From contig CAJXDV010000001.1 in assembly GCA_913052435.1 (NCBI GenBank), forward strand, positions 1 through 31,352: 31,352 nucleotides of DNA, given 5' to 3'. Under the pieces are notes generated by a model, which was not told the origin of the DNA, ran no database searches, and saw only the letters and a program-made list of their open reading frames with translations. The stretch comes from an uncultured Pelagibacteraceae bacterium. Lineage in GTDB: Bacteria; Pseudomonadota; Alphaproteobacteria; Pelagibacterales; Pelagibacteraceae. A program made the translations under genes and the position numbers. Below, piece after piece: positions 8,641 through 16,807 of the stretch (positions are counted from its first letter, which is position 1; every line of letters starts with the position of its first letter).

Positions 8641-9081
8641 TTATCTTTTAGAAAACTGGTAACTTCGTCTTGCTTTTCTACGTCCGTATTTTTTTCTTTC
8701 TACAGCCCTTGAATCTCTCGTAGTAAATTTTTCTTTTTTTAAAATCGTCTTTAGACCTGGCTCAAATTCAACCAAAGCTCTCGATATACCGAGAATTATG
8801 GCCCCAGCTTGACCAGTAAACCCTCCACCTTTTACGGTACATTTTACATCAAATTCATTTTCTCTCTTAGTTGCTGTAAACGGTCTGCAGATTGCAATAT
8901 GTAAATTTGGCTTGTTAAAATAATTTATCATTTTTTTTCCATTAACATAAATATAGCCAGAACCTTTTTTCAACCAAACTCTAGCAATAGACTTCTTTCT
9001 TCTTCCGGTTGCATATTTTGATTCTTTAAAATCCAACTTAATTTTATCAACAATAGATTTTGTATTTAATTGAGGTTCCAT
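8641..9081 (-). CDS. rpsI: 30S ribosomal protein S9
   Basis: S9 binds the head of the 30S subunit, its C-terminal tail reaching the P-site tRNA. The core starts at YATGRRKKSIARVWLKKGSG (residues 23-42) and ends with the invariant RRSYQFSKR. The first 22 residues are an extension compared with the roughly 130-residue E. coli form, common in alphaproteobacteria. It starts one base after the rplM stop. Confidence 0.98.
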   Translation of the reverse strand: MEPQLNTKSIVDKIKLDFKESKYATGRRKKSIARVWLKKGSGYIYVNGKKMINYFNKPNLHIAICRPFTATKRENEFDVKCTVKGGGFTGQAGAIILGISRALVEFEPGLKTILKKEKFTTRDSRAVERKKYGRRKARRSYQFSKR

Positions 9082-9082
9082 A

Positions 9083-9544
9083 TTAGTTTAATGAAATTTT
9101 GTTTTTATAGTTAATTTTACCAAAATCAATAATTTTTGGATTTTGTGATTCATGGGGATGCAATTTACCCTTGTATATTTTTAATTTGGAAAGCTGCTTT
9201 TTAGCCAAAGGACCGTCGGGCAGCATTCTTTTAACAGCTAATTTTAAAATTTCTTCAGGCTTTTTCTTTATCAAGACAGAAGGAGTGGTGCTTTTAATTC
9301 CACCAGGATGACCAGTATGTCTATAATATTTTTTCTTGTTGTGTTTTTTTCCAGTAAATTTAATTTTTTCAATATTTGTTACAACAACAAAATCACCGTT
9401 ATCCATATGAGGCGTGTATTGACTTTTATTTTTACCACGTAAAACTTTGGATATATAAGCAGCTAGCCTACCAACTATTACATTTTCGGCATCTATTAAA
9501 AGCCAATTATTTTTTATTTCATTTTTCTTAATAAAATTTGTCAT
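9083..9544 (-). CDS. rplM: 50S ribosomal protein L13
   Basis: L13 is an early-assembly protein of the 50S subunit. WLLIDAENVIVGRLAA near the N-terminus and GMLP-like RMLPDGPLAKKQLSKLKIYKG near the C-terminus are diagnostic. The frame is open up to a GTG at 9601. I prefer the ATG at 9544 (MTNFIKKNEIKNNW) because L13 proteins begin only 10-20 residues before WLLID, and the extra 19 codons would contain a consensus -35 box. An ATG one codon earlier (9547) is equally possible. It is co-transcribed with rpsI. Confidence 0.96.
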   Translation of the reverse strand: MTNFIKKNEIKNNWLLIDAENVIVGRLAAYISKVLRGKNKSQYTPHMDNGDFVVVTNIEKIKFTGKKHNKKKYYRHTGHPGGIKSTTPSVLIKKKPEEILKLAVKRMLPDGPLAKKQLSKLKIYKGKLHPHESQNPKIIDFGKINYKNKISLN

Positions 9545-9557
9545 CATAATTGGCGCA

Positions 9558-9586
9558 TAAATACTGAGAATAGTAGATAATGTCAA
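9558..9586 (-). promoter_or_regulatory. Candidate rplM-rpsI promoter
   Basis: A consensus TTGACA (9586-9581) is followed after 17 bases by TATTTA (9563-9558), a weak -10. Transcription would begin near 9551, leaving only a few bases before the ATG at 9547/9544, so the message would be almost leaderless. The -35 is strong and the -10 poor; a promoter farther upstream in 9602-9720 is the alternative. Confidence 0.33.
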
Positions 9587-9657
9587 ATCTTTTAGAACCA
9601 CGAAAAGTCTTTACAATTAGTTGTTTGAGCATATTGCGCACCTTGAATTCTTATAAA

Positions 9658-9693
9658 GCTCTAAAAAAGCTGATATAAAACAAGCTTTAGAGC
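9658..9693 (-). terminator. Stem-loop downstream of ctaA, possible terminator or rplM leader structure
   Basis: On the minus strand GCTCT-AAAGC (9693-9684) can pair with GCTTT (9670-9666) and AGAGC (9662-9658). This gives a ten-pair stem with a three-base bulge and a 13-base loop (9683-9671). It is followed by TTTATAAG, not by a clean U-run, so an intrinsic terminator for ctaA would be weak. It lies 27 bases after the ctaA stop and before rplM, so it could also be a leader element. This is one of the few spacers over 100 bases in the window. Confidence 0.35.
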
Positions 9694-9720
9694 ACACCGG
9701 AAGTGTAAAACTTAGAAATG

Positions 9721-10761
9721 TTAGTTGATTCTAGAATTTTTGAATACTAGAATTAAAGATGTTGTAACTAAGAGAATTGATCCTATTTGATGCATAGATG
9801 CTAAAATTATCCATGAACCAGAAAGTACCGTTAAAATTCCTAAAAAAGTTTGTAAAAAAAGAAATATGAAAATTAACTGAGTAATATTTCTTAAATAAGC
9901 AAAATCTTTATATCTGTAAATTATAATTGCGATAAAACTAAACAATAAGATTATAAAATAAGCTACATTTCTATGTATAAATTGCAAAATAGAGGGCGTT
10001 TCTAAAGCTTTCATTGAAAATAGATCTCTAAGATTAGAGTCGTCAGGAAAATAACTCTGATTCATCAATGGCCATGATTGATATATCTTGCCAGCATCTA
10101 AACCTGAAACAAGAGCTCCTACGCAGATTTGTAAAAGTAAAAAAAGAATAAAAAAAATTGGTAAATGTAATGGCAATTTTTTATTAGATATCAAAACTTG
10201 TTGTTCTCTATGTTCAAGGTAATTCCACAATAGTAAAATGAAAATAATAAAAGCCAAAGTTAAATGCGTGGCTAAACGATAATGACTAACATCAGTTTTT
10301 TCCGTCAAACCGCTTCTAACCATGAACCATCCAATAAAACCTTGAAAGAGTATAAGTAACAAAATCAGATAAAGAGAAATTAATGAATTCTTTTTTATTT
10401 TTTTTTTAAGTGTAAAATAGAGCAAAGGTATAAGAAAAAAAAGTCCAACAAAACGCCCCAACAATCTATGAATATATTCCCACCAGTAAATGGTCTTAAA
10501 TTGATCTAAAGTCATTGATGAATTTAACAATTTATATTCGGGTATATATTTATATAGTGAAAATGATTTTTCCCATTCATTTAATGACAGGGGTGGCAAT
10601 ATTCCAGAAACCAAATCCCATCTGGTAATCGATAGACCAGAATCAGTTAATCTAGTCAATCCACCTATGATAATCATTAAAGCTACAAGAAAAGTTATTA
10701 ACAGTAACCAGTAGGAAATATAAATATTTTTATTTTTTTCATTCATAGTATTAATATACAT
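9721..10761 (-). CDS. ctaA: Heme A synthase (CtaA/COX15)
   Basis: It oxidises the C8 methyl of heme O to make heme A for aa3-type cytochrome oxidase, in the inner membrane. The 346 residues show about eight hydrophobic spans. The heme-ligand-type histidines are H98 (EYIHRLLGR), H160/H166 (SHYRLATH), H263 (FIHRN) and H324 (ASMHQ). The first loop carries GLTRLTDSGLSITRWDLVSG, the COX15 signature. The long form and GLTRLTDSGLS point to the alphaproteobacterial/mitochondrial type. ATG 10746 is an alternative start. It implies an aa3 oxidase elsewhere in the genome. Confidence 0.95.
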   Translation of the reverse strand: MYINTMNEKNKNIYISYWLLLITFLVALMIIIGGLTRLTDSGLSITRWDLVSGILPPLSLNEWEKSFSLYKYIPEYKLLNSSMTLDQFKTIYWWEYIHRLLGRFVGLFFLIPLLYFTLKKKIKKNSLISLYLILLLILFQGFIGWFMVRSGLTEKTDVSHYRLATHLTLAFIIFILLLWNYLEHREQQVLISNKKLPLHLPIFFILFLLLQICVGALVSGLDAGKIYQSWPLMNQSYFPDDSNLRDLFSMKALETPSILQFIHRNVAYFIILLFSFIAIIIYRYKDFAYLRNITQLIFIFLFLQTFLGILTVLSGSWIILASMHQIGSILLVTTSLILVFKNSRIN

Positions 10762-10800
10762 ATCTATTTTATAAATTTATAATTATTTAATGTCACTCCA

Positions 10801-11082
10801 ATGAACAAAACAAAACTTAAAATAGCTAGAAATAAAGTTGACCAGATAGATAAAAAAATCTTTGATTTAATTAAAGAGAGAACTAAAATTGTTAAATATA
10901 TGTTAAGTATAAAAAAATATAAAAGACAAATAATTGATCGCAAAAGAATAGACGATATTCTCAAAAAAATTAAAAATAAATCTATTAGATATGGCATTGA
11001 TTCAAAACTAACATCAAGAATATGGAAATCTATAATATGGAGTTATGTTGAATTTCAAAAAAAAAAATTTAAAAAAAAATAA
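10801..11082 (+). CDS. Chorismate mutase, AroQ class, stand-alone
   Basis: It rearranges chorismate to prephenate for Phe and Tyr synthesis. The 93-residue protein matches the all-helical AroQ fold. The active-site set of the E. coli enzyme can be placed: R10, R27, K38, D46 and R49 in IIDRKRID, with Q81 in YVEFQ near the end. It is very basic, ending KKKFKKK. There is no fused dehydratase or dehydrogenase. The gene sits alone on the plus strand: 39 bases from the divergent ctaA start, with a stop directly abutting the rpmG stop. A minus-strand frame over the same bases is a shadow. Confidence 0.85.
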   Translation: MNKTKLKIARNKVDQIDKKIFDLIKERTKIVKYMLSIKKYKRQIIDRKRIDDILKKIKNKSIRYGIDSKLTSRIWKSIIWSYVEFQKKKFKKK

Positions 11083-11274
11083 TTATTTACTATGTGGTGG
11101 TAATTTTTTTTCTACAAATATTTCATGTTTGCGAGTTGATGGATTATATTTTTTGATTTTAAGTTTATTTTTTGCTTTTTCACCAGTTGAAGGTTTTTTA
11201 ACATAATAAAAAAAAGCACTATCAGGCTTACTTTCTGGGACAAGACGAACTTTTATAGATGATTTTTTAGCCAT
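11083..11274 (-). CDS. rpmG: 50S ribosomal protein L33
   Basis: The 63-residue protein reads MAKKSSIKVRLVPES then FFYYVKKP and LKIKKYNPSTRKHEIFVEKK, the L33 pattern. It has no cysteine, so it is the zinc-free form. Its ATG overlaps the stop of the MerR-type gene (TAATG), and it is the last gene of the leftward run that starts at the bc1 chaperone. Its stop touches that of the chorismate mutase gene on the opposite strand. Confidence 0.96.
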   Translation of the reverse strand: MAKKSSIKVRLVPESKPDSAFFYYVKKPSTGEKAKNKLKIKKYNPSTRKHEIFVEKKLPPHSK

Positions 11275-11672
11275 TATCTATATTTCTTTAATTCTCTAAT
11301 AATTCTAGAAATCTTTTCTATTCTACCTCTGACACTTTTACTGATTTTTAAATCATTTTTATATACACTTAAATTAATACCACCGTCAAGTGATTGTATT
11401 TCTGGATTATTTAATATTTTTTTTACTCCATTGATTGTCAAGCCTTTCTCCTTTAATAAAAATTTTATTAATTTAATAGTTTCAAAATTTTTTTTTGAAT
11501 AATATCTTCTTTTTCCCGTACCAATTTCAGGACGAATTTGTTTGAATTGAGTTTCCCAATACCTAAGAGTATGTGTCTGTAAATGACCAGTATTTTTATC
11601 AATTAATCCTAGTTCCTTGGTGACTTCACCAATAGTTTTATAAGCATCATCGGATTTTGTAATATTATCCAT
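11274..11672 (-). CDS. MerR-family transcriptional regulator
   Basis: The 132-residue protein has an N-terminal winged helix-turn-helix of MerR type: YKTIGEVTKELGL, then HTLRYWETQF (about 33-43) and KRRYYSKKNFETIKLIKFLL. The C-terminal part is short and without the cysteines of metal-sensing MerR proteins, so the signal is unknown. A MerR-like gene right after ihfA is a recurrent alphaproteobacterial arrangement. It overlaps both neighbours by one base (TAATG). The regulated genes cannot be inferred. Confidence 0.9.
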   Translation of the reverse strand: MDNITKSDDAYKTIGEVTKELGLIDKNTGHLQTHTLRYWETQFKQIRPEIGTGKRRYYSKKNFETIKLIKFLLKEKGLTINGVKKILNNPEIQSLDGGINLSVYKNDLKISKSVRGRIEKISRIIRELKKYR

Positions 11673-11962
11673 TAATTATTTATTTTATCTTTAATAATAT
11701 TTGATGGTTTGAATTTAACAACATTTCTTGCTGAAATTTTAGCTTTCACTTTAGTTTTGGGATTGCGCCCAATTCTTTCACTTTTACCTATAACTTCAAA
11801 TGTTCCAAATGATGAAATCTTAATTTTTTTAAATTTCATCAGTATATCAATTATTGTTTCAAAGAAATCATCTATTATTCTTGAAGATGTATTTTTAGAG
11901 AAACCCAAGTTTTGATAAACTTTATTAATTATATTTTTTCTTGTAAAATTTTTTTTTAGCAT
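11672..11962 (-). CDS. ihfA: Integration host factor subunit alpha
   Basis: IHF is a heterodimer that bends DNA sharply; this is one subunit. Residues FGTFEVIGKSERIGRNPKTK contain the beta-arm with the intercalating proline in GRNPKT, and the end SARNVVKFKPS is typical of the HU/IHF fold. Subunit alpha is chosen from its place between plsX and a merR-type gene. I take the ATG at 11962 (MLKKNF, 96 residues) rather than the in-frame TTG one codon upstream. The beta subunit is not in this window. Confidence 0.92.
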   Translation of the reverse strand: MLKKNFTRKNIINKVYQNLGFSKNTSSRIIDDFFETIIDILMKFKKIKISSFGTFEVIGKSERIGRNPKTKVKAKISARNVVKFKPSNIIKDKINN

Positions 11963-11983
11963 CAAAAAGAAATAGTACTGCTT

Positions 11984-12991
11984 TTATTCAGCGTCAACCG
12001 TAATTAAGTGTGATTTTATCTTTTTAATTAAATTAGCTTGTACAATTTTATGACACACTTCAATAGAATGAGCGAATCCAATAGCATCAGTTGAACCGTG
12101 ACTTTTAACTACAGGGCTCTGAAGTCCTAAAAAAATTGCGCCATTATATTTCCTGGGGTCAAGTTTCTCCTTAAATTTTTTTAAAGATTTGTATGACATA
12201 ATTATTGAAAGTTTGTTTAATGCTTTCTTTAAATTTTTTGTTATAAAATTAGCAGTACCTTCAGCAGTTTTTAGTGCTATGTTTCCAGTAAATCCATCAG
12301 TTATTATAACATCGACATTTCCATCCATTATATGATTTCCTTCTATGAATCCTCTAAAATCAAAATTTTTTATTTTATTTTCTTTAAGTATTGAATAAGT
12401 TTTCTTCAATGTATCGCTTCCCTTATTTTCCTCAAGACCAATATTCAATAACGCGATTCGTGGATTATCATTTTTAAAAAGAGATTTAAATAGAGCTGAG
12501 CCCATGCACGCGAAATCTACCAAATTCTTTTCGCTACATTCTATGTTAGCACCAAGATCAAGAACAACATTCATGCCGTTATTGTTTGGCCATAAACCTG
12601 CTAATGCAGGTTTGTTAATTCCGTCAATTGATTTTAATAAAAGTCGAGAGATTATTAAAAGCGCTCCAGTATTCCCAGCGGAAAGAGAAATATCAGTTTT
12701 ATTTTCTTTTTGGGATTCAATAGCTTTCCACATGCTTGAATCTCTACCAGTTTTCGCAGCAACAAGAGGGCTTTCTTCATCTTCAATAATATTTTTTGTA
12801 TTAATGATTTCGCAATATTGCTCAATTGATTTATTCCTTGCTATTTCTTTTTCCAAAATTTCCTGACGTCCATAAAGAGAGAAAAAATTATTTTTATTAA
12901 ATTTTAGAGAAATATTTATTCCTTCAATTATTTTTTTTGGAGAGTTTTCCCCACTCATTGCATCTACTGCAATCTTAATTTTGTTGCTCAT
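11984..12991 (-). CDS. plsX: Phosphate acyltransferase PlsX
   Basis: PlsX converts acyl-ACP to acyl-phosphate, the donor for PlsY in phospholipid synthesis, at the membrane surface. The 335 residues start IKIAVDAMSGENSP and show VVLDLGANIEC, ALLNIGLEENKGSD and VDVIITDGFTGNIALKTAEG. Near the end is LQSPVVKSHGSTDAIGF. All are family hallmarks. It lies between rpmF and ihfA. fabH, which usually follows plsX, is absent: only 21 bases separate it from ihfA. Confidence 0.97.
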   Translation of the reverse strand: MSNKIKIAVDAMSGENSPKKIIEGINISLKFNKNNFFSLYGRQEILEKEIARNKSIEQYCEIINTKNIIEDEESPLVAAKTGRDSSMWKAIESQKENKTDISLSAGNTGALLIISRLLLKSIDGINKPALAGLWPNNNGMNVVLDLGANIECSEKNLVDFACMGSALFKSLFKNDNPRIALLNIGLEENKGSDTLKKTYSILKENKIKNFDFRGFIEGNHIMDGNVDVIITDGFTGNIALKTAEGTANFITKNLKKALNKLSIIMSYKSLKKFKEKLDPRKYNGAIFLGLQSPVVKSHGSTDAIGFAHSIEVCHKIVQANLIKKIKSHLITVDAE

Positions 12992-13009
12992 GCTATATTA
13001 ATTAAATTT

Positions 13010-13189
13010 TTATTTTTTTGGATCAAAAACTTGTCTACCTTTATAGAGGCCAGTTTTTAAATCTACGTGATGCGACAATCTAAACTCTCCAGATTTCTTG
13101 TCTTCAATAATATTTACATTTTTTAATCTGTGATGAGATCTTCTTTTATCTCTTCTGGATTTCGAGGTTTTTCGTTTAGGTACTGCCAT
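13010..13189 (-). CDS. rpmF: 50S ribosomal protein L32
   Basis: This 59-residue protein reads [20 protein letters not shown], then [20 protein letters not shown] and [14 protein letters not shown]. The N-terminus [17 protein letters not shown] is diagnostic for L32. The CxxC pair of zinc-binding L32 is missing, so this is the zinc-free form. It lies 11 bases after the bc1-chaperone stop and 18 bases before plsX, the classic rpmF-plsX pairing. Confidence 0.96.
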   Translation of the reverse strand: MAVPKRKTSKSRRDKRRSHHRLKNVNIIEDKKSGEFRLSHHVDLKTGLYKGRQVFDPKK

Positions 13190-13200
13190 TTACAATATGT

Positions 13201-13725
13201 TCATTTATAATGAAAATTTAAATCACCATTTAATACACTATCTGAACTTAAATCAAAACAAAAAGCTTGATAAGTGTCAAAATATTCAACTAAAGCAATA
13301 TTAATAGGACTTTTTTTGTCATTATTTTGAGATAGATATTTTAACAAATATGAATTTTTATTTTTTATATTTTTTTGTGCATATTTTTCACTATCTAGTA
13401 AAATATTGTAAAACATATTAATCATAAATTTCATTTTTTTGTTAACCGTCATATCGCTACAACCAACTTCTCTCATATTGAGTTCTATTTTTTTGAAAGT
13501 GTAATCAAACAATTTCTGATCAAATTCTTTGTATATCAATTGTTCGTTTTTTTGTTTTGTTCTAATAAACAAAAATGAAATATGAAGAAAAATAAGATTG
13601 ATTCTATTCTGAAAAGTATCTTTCAAACCAAATTTTATGTAAAATAATTTATTTCGTGATAAAAATAGAACTTTGTTATATAACTTATCTTCCTGTGATT
13701 TTACTTTTTTGATATATTTGTTCAT
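13201..13725 (-). CDS. Ubiquinol-cytochrome c chaperone family protein
   Basis: The protein resembles the CBP3/UQCC1-type assembly factors of the cytochrome bc1 complex. Over 174 residues the conserved blocks are RINLIFLHISFLFIR (41-55), the MREVGCSDMTVNKKMKFM segment (84-101), and a C-terminal aromatic stretch. As I recall, in many alphaproteobacteria this gene diverges from a bamE/omlA-type gene, as it does here. Its ATG at 13725 abuts the bamE-like ATG at 13726 (CATATG), leaving no spacer. No alternative ATG/GTG start lies before the conserved core. Confidence 0.82.
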   Translation of the reverse strand: MNKYIKKVKSQEDKLYNKVLFLSRNKLFYIKFGLKDTFQNRINLIFLHISFLFIRTKQKNEQLIYKEFDQKLFDYTFKKIELNMREVGCSDMTVNKKMKFMINMFYNILLDSEKYAQKNIKNKNSYLLKYLSQNNDKKSPINIALVEYFDTYQAFCFDLSSDSVLNGDLNFHYK

Positions 13726-14178
13726 ATGAAAAATATTGTAATATTATTGTTGACAAGTTTAGTTTTTTTAACAGAATGTCAACGCATTAAATTAACCAAA
13801 ACACACGGGATAGCATATCTTGATAAGAGAGAAAAGTTAATCATTGTAAGTAAATCAAATAAAAATGACGCAATTAAAGTTTTAGGACAACCTGCGACCA
13901 AAGGGATGACTGACGATAATTTATGGATTTATATAGAAAGAACGATAACCAAAGGTAAAACTTTAAAACTTGGCAGAAGTGAATTAACTAAAAATAATGT
14001 TTTAGTTTTAGAATTTGATAAATATGGTGTTTTAAATAATAAAACTTTTTATGATAAAAAAAATATAAAAGATATAAAATTTGCGAAAGCTATTACCGAA
14101 AATGATATTAGGAGAGAAAATTTTGTTTATAGTTTTTTGTCTAGTGTTAGACAAAAAATGGAGCAGGGAAGAAAATAA
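13726..14178 (+). CDS. bamE: BamE/OmlA-like outer-membrane assembly lipoprotein
   Basis: BamE stabilises the BAM complex that inserts beta-barrel proteins. The 150 residues have a signal segment (MKNIVILLLTSLVFLTEC). A SmpA/OmlA-type domain follows: SKNDAIKVLGQPATKGMTDDNLWIY fits the family's N-terminal helix plus conserved G-x-P, and VLEFDKYGVLNNKTFY the central strands. The presumed lipidated Cys is C18, but Glu at -1 (LTEC) makes an unusual lipobox. The extended C-terminus (RRENFVYSFLSSVRQKMEQGRK) goes beyond E. coli BamE. The divergent neighbour is the bc1 chaperone; the stop is two bases from the hppA stop. Confidence 0.8.
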   Translation: MKNIVILLLTSLVFLTECQRIKLTKTHGIAYLDKREKLIIVSKSNKNDAIKVLGQPATKGMTDDNLWIYIERTITKGKTLKLGRSELTKNNVLVLEFDKYGVLNNKTFYDKKNIKDIKFAKAITENDIRRENFVYSFLSSVRQKMEQGRK

Positions 14179-14180
14179 TA

Positions 14181-16274
14181 TTAGTGTGCTATAACCGCCA
14201 AGAGAAGCAATGCAACTATATTAGTTATTTTGATCATGGGATTCACCGCAGGACCAGCTGTATCTTTATACGGATCGCCAACAGTGTCTCCAGTAACAGC
14301 TGCCTTGTGTGCTTCTGAACCTTTGCCGCCAAATTTACCATCTTCGATATATTTTTTTGCATTGTCCCATGCTCCACCACCAGCCGTCATTGATATTGCA
14401 ACAAATAAACCTGTGATAATAACTCCCAGTAACATGGCTCCAACAGCGGATAACGCAGATTCAAGTCCTCCGATTACTAGGACAACAAAATATAAAATTA
14501 TAGGTGATAAAACAGGTAATAATGATGGTATTATCATTTCTTTGATTGCTGCTTTAGTTAATAAATCTACCAATCTTCCATAATCAGGTTTTCTTTTGCG
14601 TTTCATAATTCCAGGTATTTTCTTGAATTGCCTTCTTACCTCAATAACTACAGCGCCACCTGCTCTTCCCACAGCCTGCATAGACATTGATCCGAATAGA
14701 TAAGGAAGCATACCTCCAACTAATAAACCAACAACAACAAAAGGATTGGATAAATCAAAATTTACTGAAATATTTTCAAGATTCGAACCACTAACATTTG
14801 AGAAAAATTTTATGTCTTCTGTATAGGCAGCAAATAAAACTAGCGCACCTAATCCCGCTGAACCTATAGCATAACCTTTGGTAACAGCTTTTGTTGTATT
14901 TCCCACAGCATCTAAAGCATCGGTAGTTTTTCTAATTTTTTTAGGTAGATTTGACATTTCTGCGATACCTCCAGCATTATCTGTAACTGGTCCATAAGCA
15001 TCCAAGGCAACAACCATACCAGCTAAAGCGAGCATAGTGGTTACTGCTATTGCTATACCAAATAAACCAGCAAAGTGATTTGTCATTAAAATTCCTGATA
15101 CAATAATCAATGCTGGTAATGCTGTTGCCTCCAAAGAAACAGCTAATCCTTGAATAACGTTTGTGCCATGACCAGTCGTTGATGATTTGGCAATGCTTAA
15201 AACGGGACGAAATTTTGTACCTGTATAAAATTCCGTTACCCATATGATAAGACCCGTAATTACCAAACCAATAATTCCACAAAAATAAAGATCTAAACCA
15301 GTAAATTCAGAATTTGTTGACGAATAAGTATTATTTAAACCAATTATTCTATCCGTAATTGGATATAGTAACACTAAAGACAAAATTGCTGTAGCTATAA
15401 ACCCTTTGTACAGAGCTCCCATTATATTTTTACTCGGACCCAAGCGAACAAAAAAAGTTCCTACTATTGATGTAATTATACATGTGGCTCCAATTGCCAA
15501 TGGATAAATCATCATACTTAAATTGTTAACAAAGAATATTGACGATAAAACCATAGTAGCAACAATTGTGACAGCATAAGTTTCAAACAGGTCGGCAGCC
15601 ATTCCAGCGCAATCACCAACGTTATCCCCAACGTTATCAGCTATCACAGCAGGATTTCTTGGATCGTCCTCAGGAATTCCTACCTCAACTTTACCAACTA
15701 GATCAGCGCCTACATCAGCACCTTTTGTAAAAATTCCTCCGCCTAATCTTGCAAAAATTGAGATTAGAGAAGCACCAAAACCGAGTCCGATGAGAGCATT
15801 AATTATTTCCCTATTTTCTATATTTAATTTTAATAAAATTAAGTAATAAATTGATATTGACAACAAAGCTAATCCCGCAACCAGCATTCCAGTTACAGCA
15901 CCAGACTTAAATGCTATATTTAGGCCCGCTGCTAGACCCTTTCTCGAAGCTTCTGCTGTTCTAACATTTGCCTGAACAGATACAAGCATTCCAATATATC
16001 CTGCTGCACCTGAGAGAAAAGCACCAATAAAATATCCAAGACCCACCCATATACCTAAAGCATAAGAAATAATAATAAGAATGACAATTCCTGCTATAGC
16101 AATAGTCTTATATTGACGATTCAAATAGGCTCTCGCTCCCTCCTGAATAGCACTAGCAATTTCTCTCATTTTTAAATTACCCTGGCTAGCAGATAAGATT
16201 TGTTTACTTGCTATAAAACCATATAGAATTGCTAAAAAACCAGCAGCTATTACAAAGGCATGTGTAACAATCAT
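14181..16274 (-). CDS. hppA: Membrane H+-translocating pyrophosphatase, K+-independent type
   Basis: It couples pyrophosphate hydrolysis to proton pumping across the membrane. The 697 residues hold many transmembrane spans. The substrate-site motifs are [11 protein letters not shown] (187-197) and [19 protein letters not shown] (203-221), with [13 protein letters not shown] and the C-terminal [21 protein letters not shown]. Lys462 in [10 protein letters not shown] replaces the Ala of K+-dependent enzymes, so this should be the K+-independent H+ pump. It appears to be a single-gene unit: its 132-base AT-rich upstream spacer contains TTGACA at 16314-16309, but no good -10. Confidence 0.97.
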   Translation of the reverse strand: MIVTHAFVIAAGFLAILYGFIASKQILSASQGNLKMREIASAIQEGARAYLNRQYKTIAIAGIVILIIISYALGIWVGLGYFIGAFLSGAAGYIGMLVSVQANVRTAEASRKGLAAGLNIAFKSGAVTGMLVAGLALLSISIYYLILLKLNIENREIINALIGLGFGASLISIFARLGGGIFTKGADVGADLVGKVEVGIPEDDPRNPAVIADNVGDNVGDCAGMAADLFETYAVTIVATMVLSSIFFVNNLSMMIYPLAIGATCIITSIVGTFFVRLGPSKNIMGALYKGFIATAILSLVLLYPITDRIIGLNNTYSSTNSEFTGLDLYFCGIIGLVITGLIIWVTEFYTGTKFRPVLSIAKSSTTGHGTNVIQGLAVSLEATALPALIIVSGILMTNHFAGLFGIAIAVTTMLALAGMVVALDAYGPVTDNAGGIAEMSNLPKKIRKTTDALDAVGNTTKAVTKGYAIGSAGLGALVLFAAYTEDIKFFSNVSGSNLENISVNFDLSNPFVVVGLLVGGMLPYLFGSMSMQAVGRAGGAVVIEVRRQFKKIPGIMKRKRKPDYGRLVDLLTKAAIKEMIIPSLLPVLSPIILYFVVLVIGGLESALSAVGAMLLGVIITGLFVAISMTAGGGAWDNAKKYIEDGKFGGKGSEAHKAAVTGDTVGDPYKDTAGPAVNPMIKITNIVALLLLAVIAH

Positions 16275-16406
16275 TTTAAAAATTAGTTTTGATTAAAAAA
16301 AAGAAAATTGTCAAAAAAAATCATAAAAGGCAACAAAAATCTTTTATAAAGAATTGTGTATATATCTCATTATTTTATCATATTGTATAAATTTTTTAAT
16401 AAGAAT

Positions 16407-16805
16407 TCATTTATCTTTACTTCGGCTTACTTTTGAAATTTTATCTAAGATAGCATTCAAAAAATTTTTTTGTGATCTTCCGGCAAAAAAATCAGAAACT
16501 TTTAGATATTCACTAATAACAACTTTAATTGGAGTTTTGTGCATAAACATAAATTCATAAATTGCTGCCATAATCATTAATTTTGTCATTAACTCTGTCT
16601 TATTTTCGTTAATATCATCCTTTAATTCTTTATCTATTAAATTTTGAATTAATTCTTTTCTTTCAACTGTCCCATTAACAACATCTTTTATGAATTTTTT
16701 ATATCTGTGTTTAGGAAAAGTTATTTCAGAGTTTTTGTTTAAATGATGGGCGTATAATTTTTGAATTACAATAACTCTAGGATTTTGAAGAGCCTCGTTA
16801 TACAT
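16407..16805 (-). CDS. nusB: Transcription antitermination protein NusB
   Basis: NusB binds boxA RNA with NusE (S10) in rRNA antitermination. The protein is helical. VIVQKLYAHHLN near the start and the C-terminal half (ELMTKLMIMAAIYEFMFMHKTPIKVVISEYLKVS region, including TPIKVVISEYL) show the NusB fold. I start at ATG 16805, two bases after the ribH stop; an in-frame TTG at 16811 overlaps that stop. ribH-nusB is a widespread pairing. It is the last gene of the rib operon. Confidence 0.93.
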   Translation of the reverse strand: MYNEALQNPRVIVIQKLYAHHLNKNSEITFPKHRYKKFIKDVVNGTVERKELIQNLIDKELKDDINENKTELMTKLMIMAAIYEFMFMHKTPIKVVISEYLKVSDFFAGRSQKNFLNAILDKISKVSRSKDK

Positions 16806-16807
16806 TT

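Noticed and set aside
9545..9601. N-terminal extension of L13 to a GTG at 9601
   Set aside because: It adds 19 residues not expected in L13 and includes a consensus -35 box; ATG 9544/9547 is simpler.
10764..10997. 77-codon hydrophobic frame on the minus strand
   Set aside because: It mirrors the chorismate mutase gene; Lys/Ile codons read backwards give hydrophobic residues. The plus-strand frame has the AroQ active-site residues.
11963..11965. TTG start one codon upstream of ihfA (likewise at 16811 for nusB and 25630 for lepB)
   Set aside because: An ATG lies one or two codons later in each case and gives ordinary junctions with the upstream stop.
12504..12866. 120-codon open frame on the plus strand
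   Set aside because: It is antisense to plsX with no recognisable features.
14230..14583. 117-codon open frame on the plus strand
   Set aside because: It lies wholly opposite hppA, whose motifs are unmistakable; the translation resembles no family.
14977..15282. 101-codon frame on the minus strand within hppA
   Set aside because: Same strand, different frame from hppA; composition (many Trp, Tyr, Cys, Ser) is that of an out-of-frame reading.
16275..16406. Consensus TTGACA upstream of hppA as a promoter
   Set aside because: No acceptable -10 lies 16-18 bases downstream, so I mention it only in the hppA entry.
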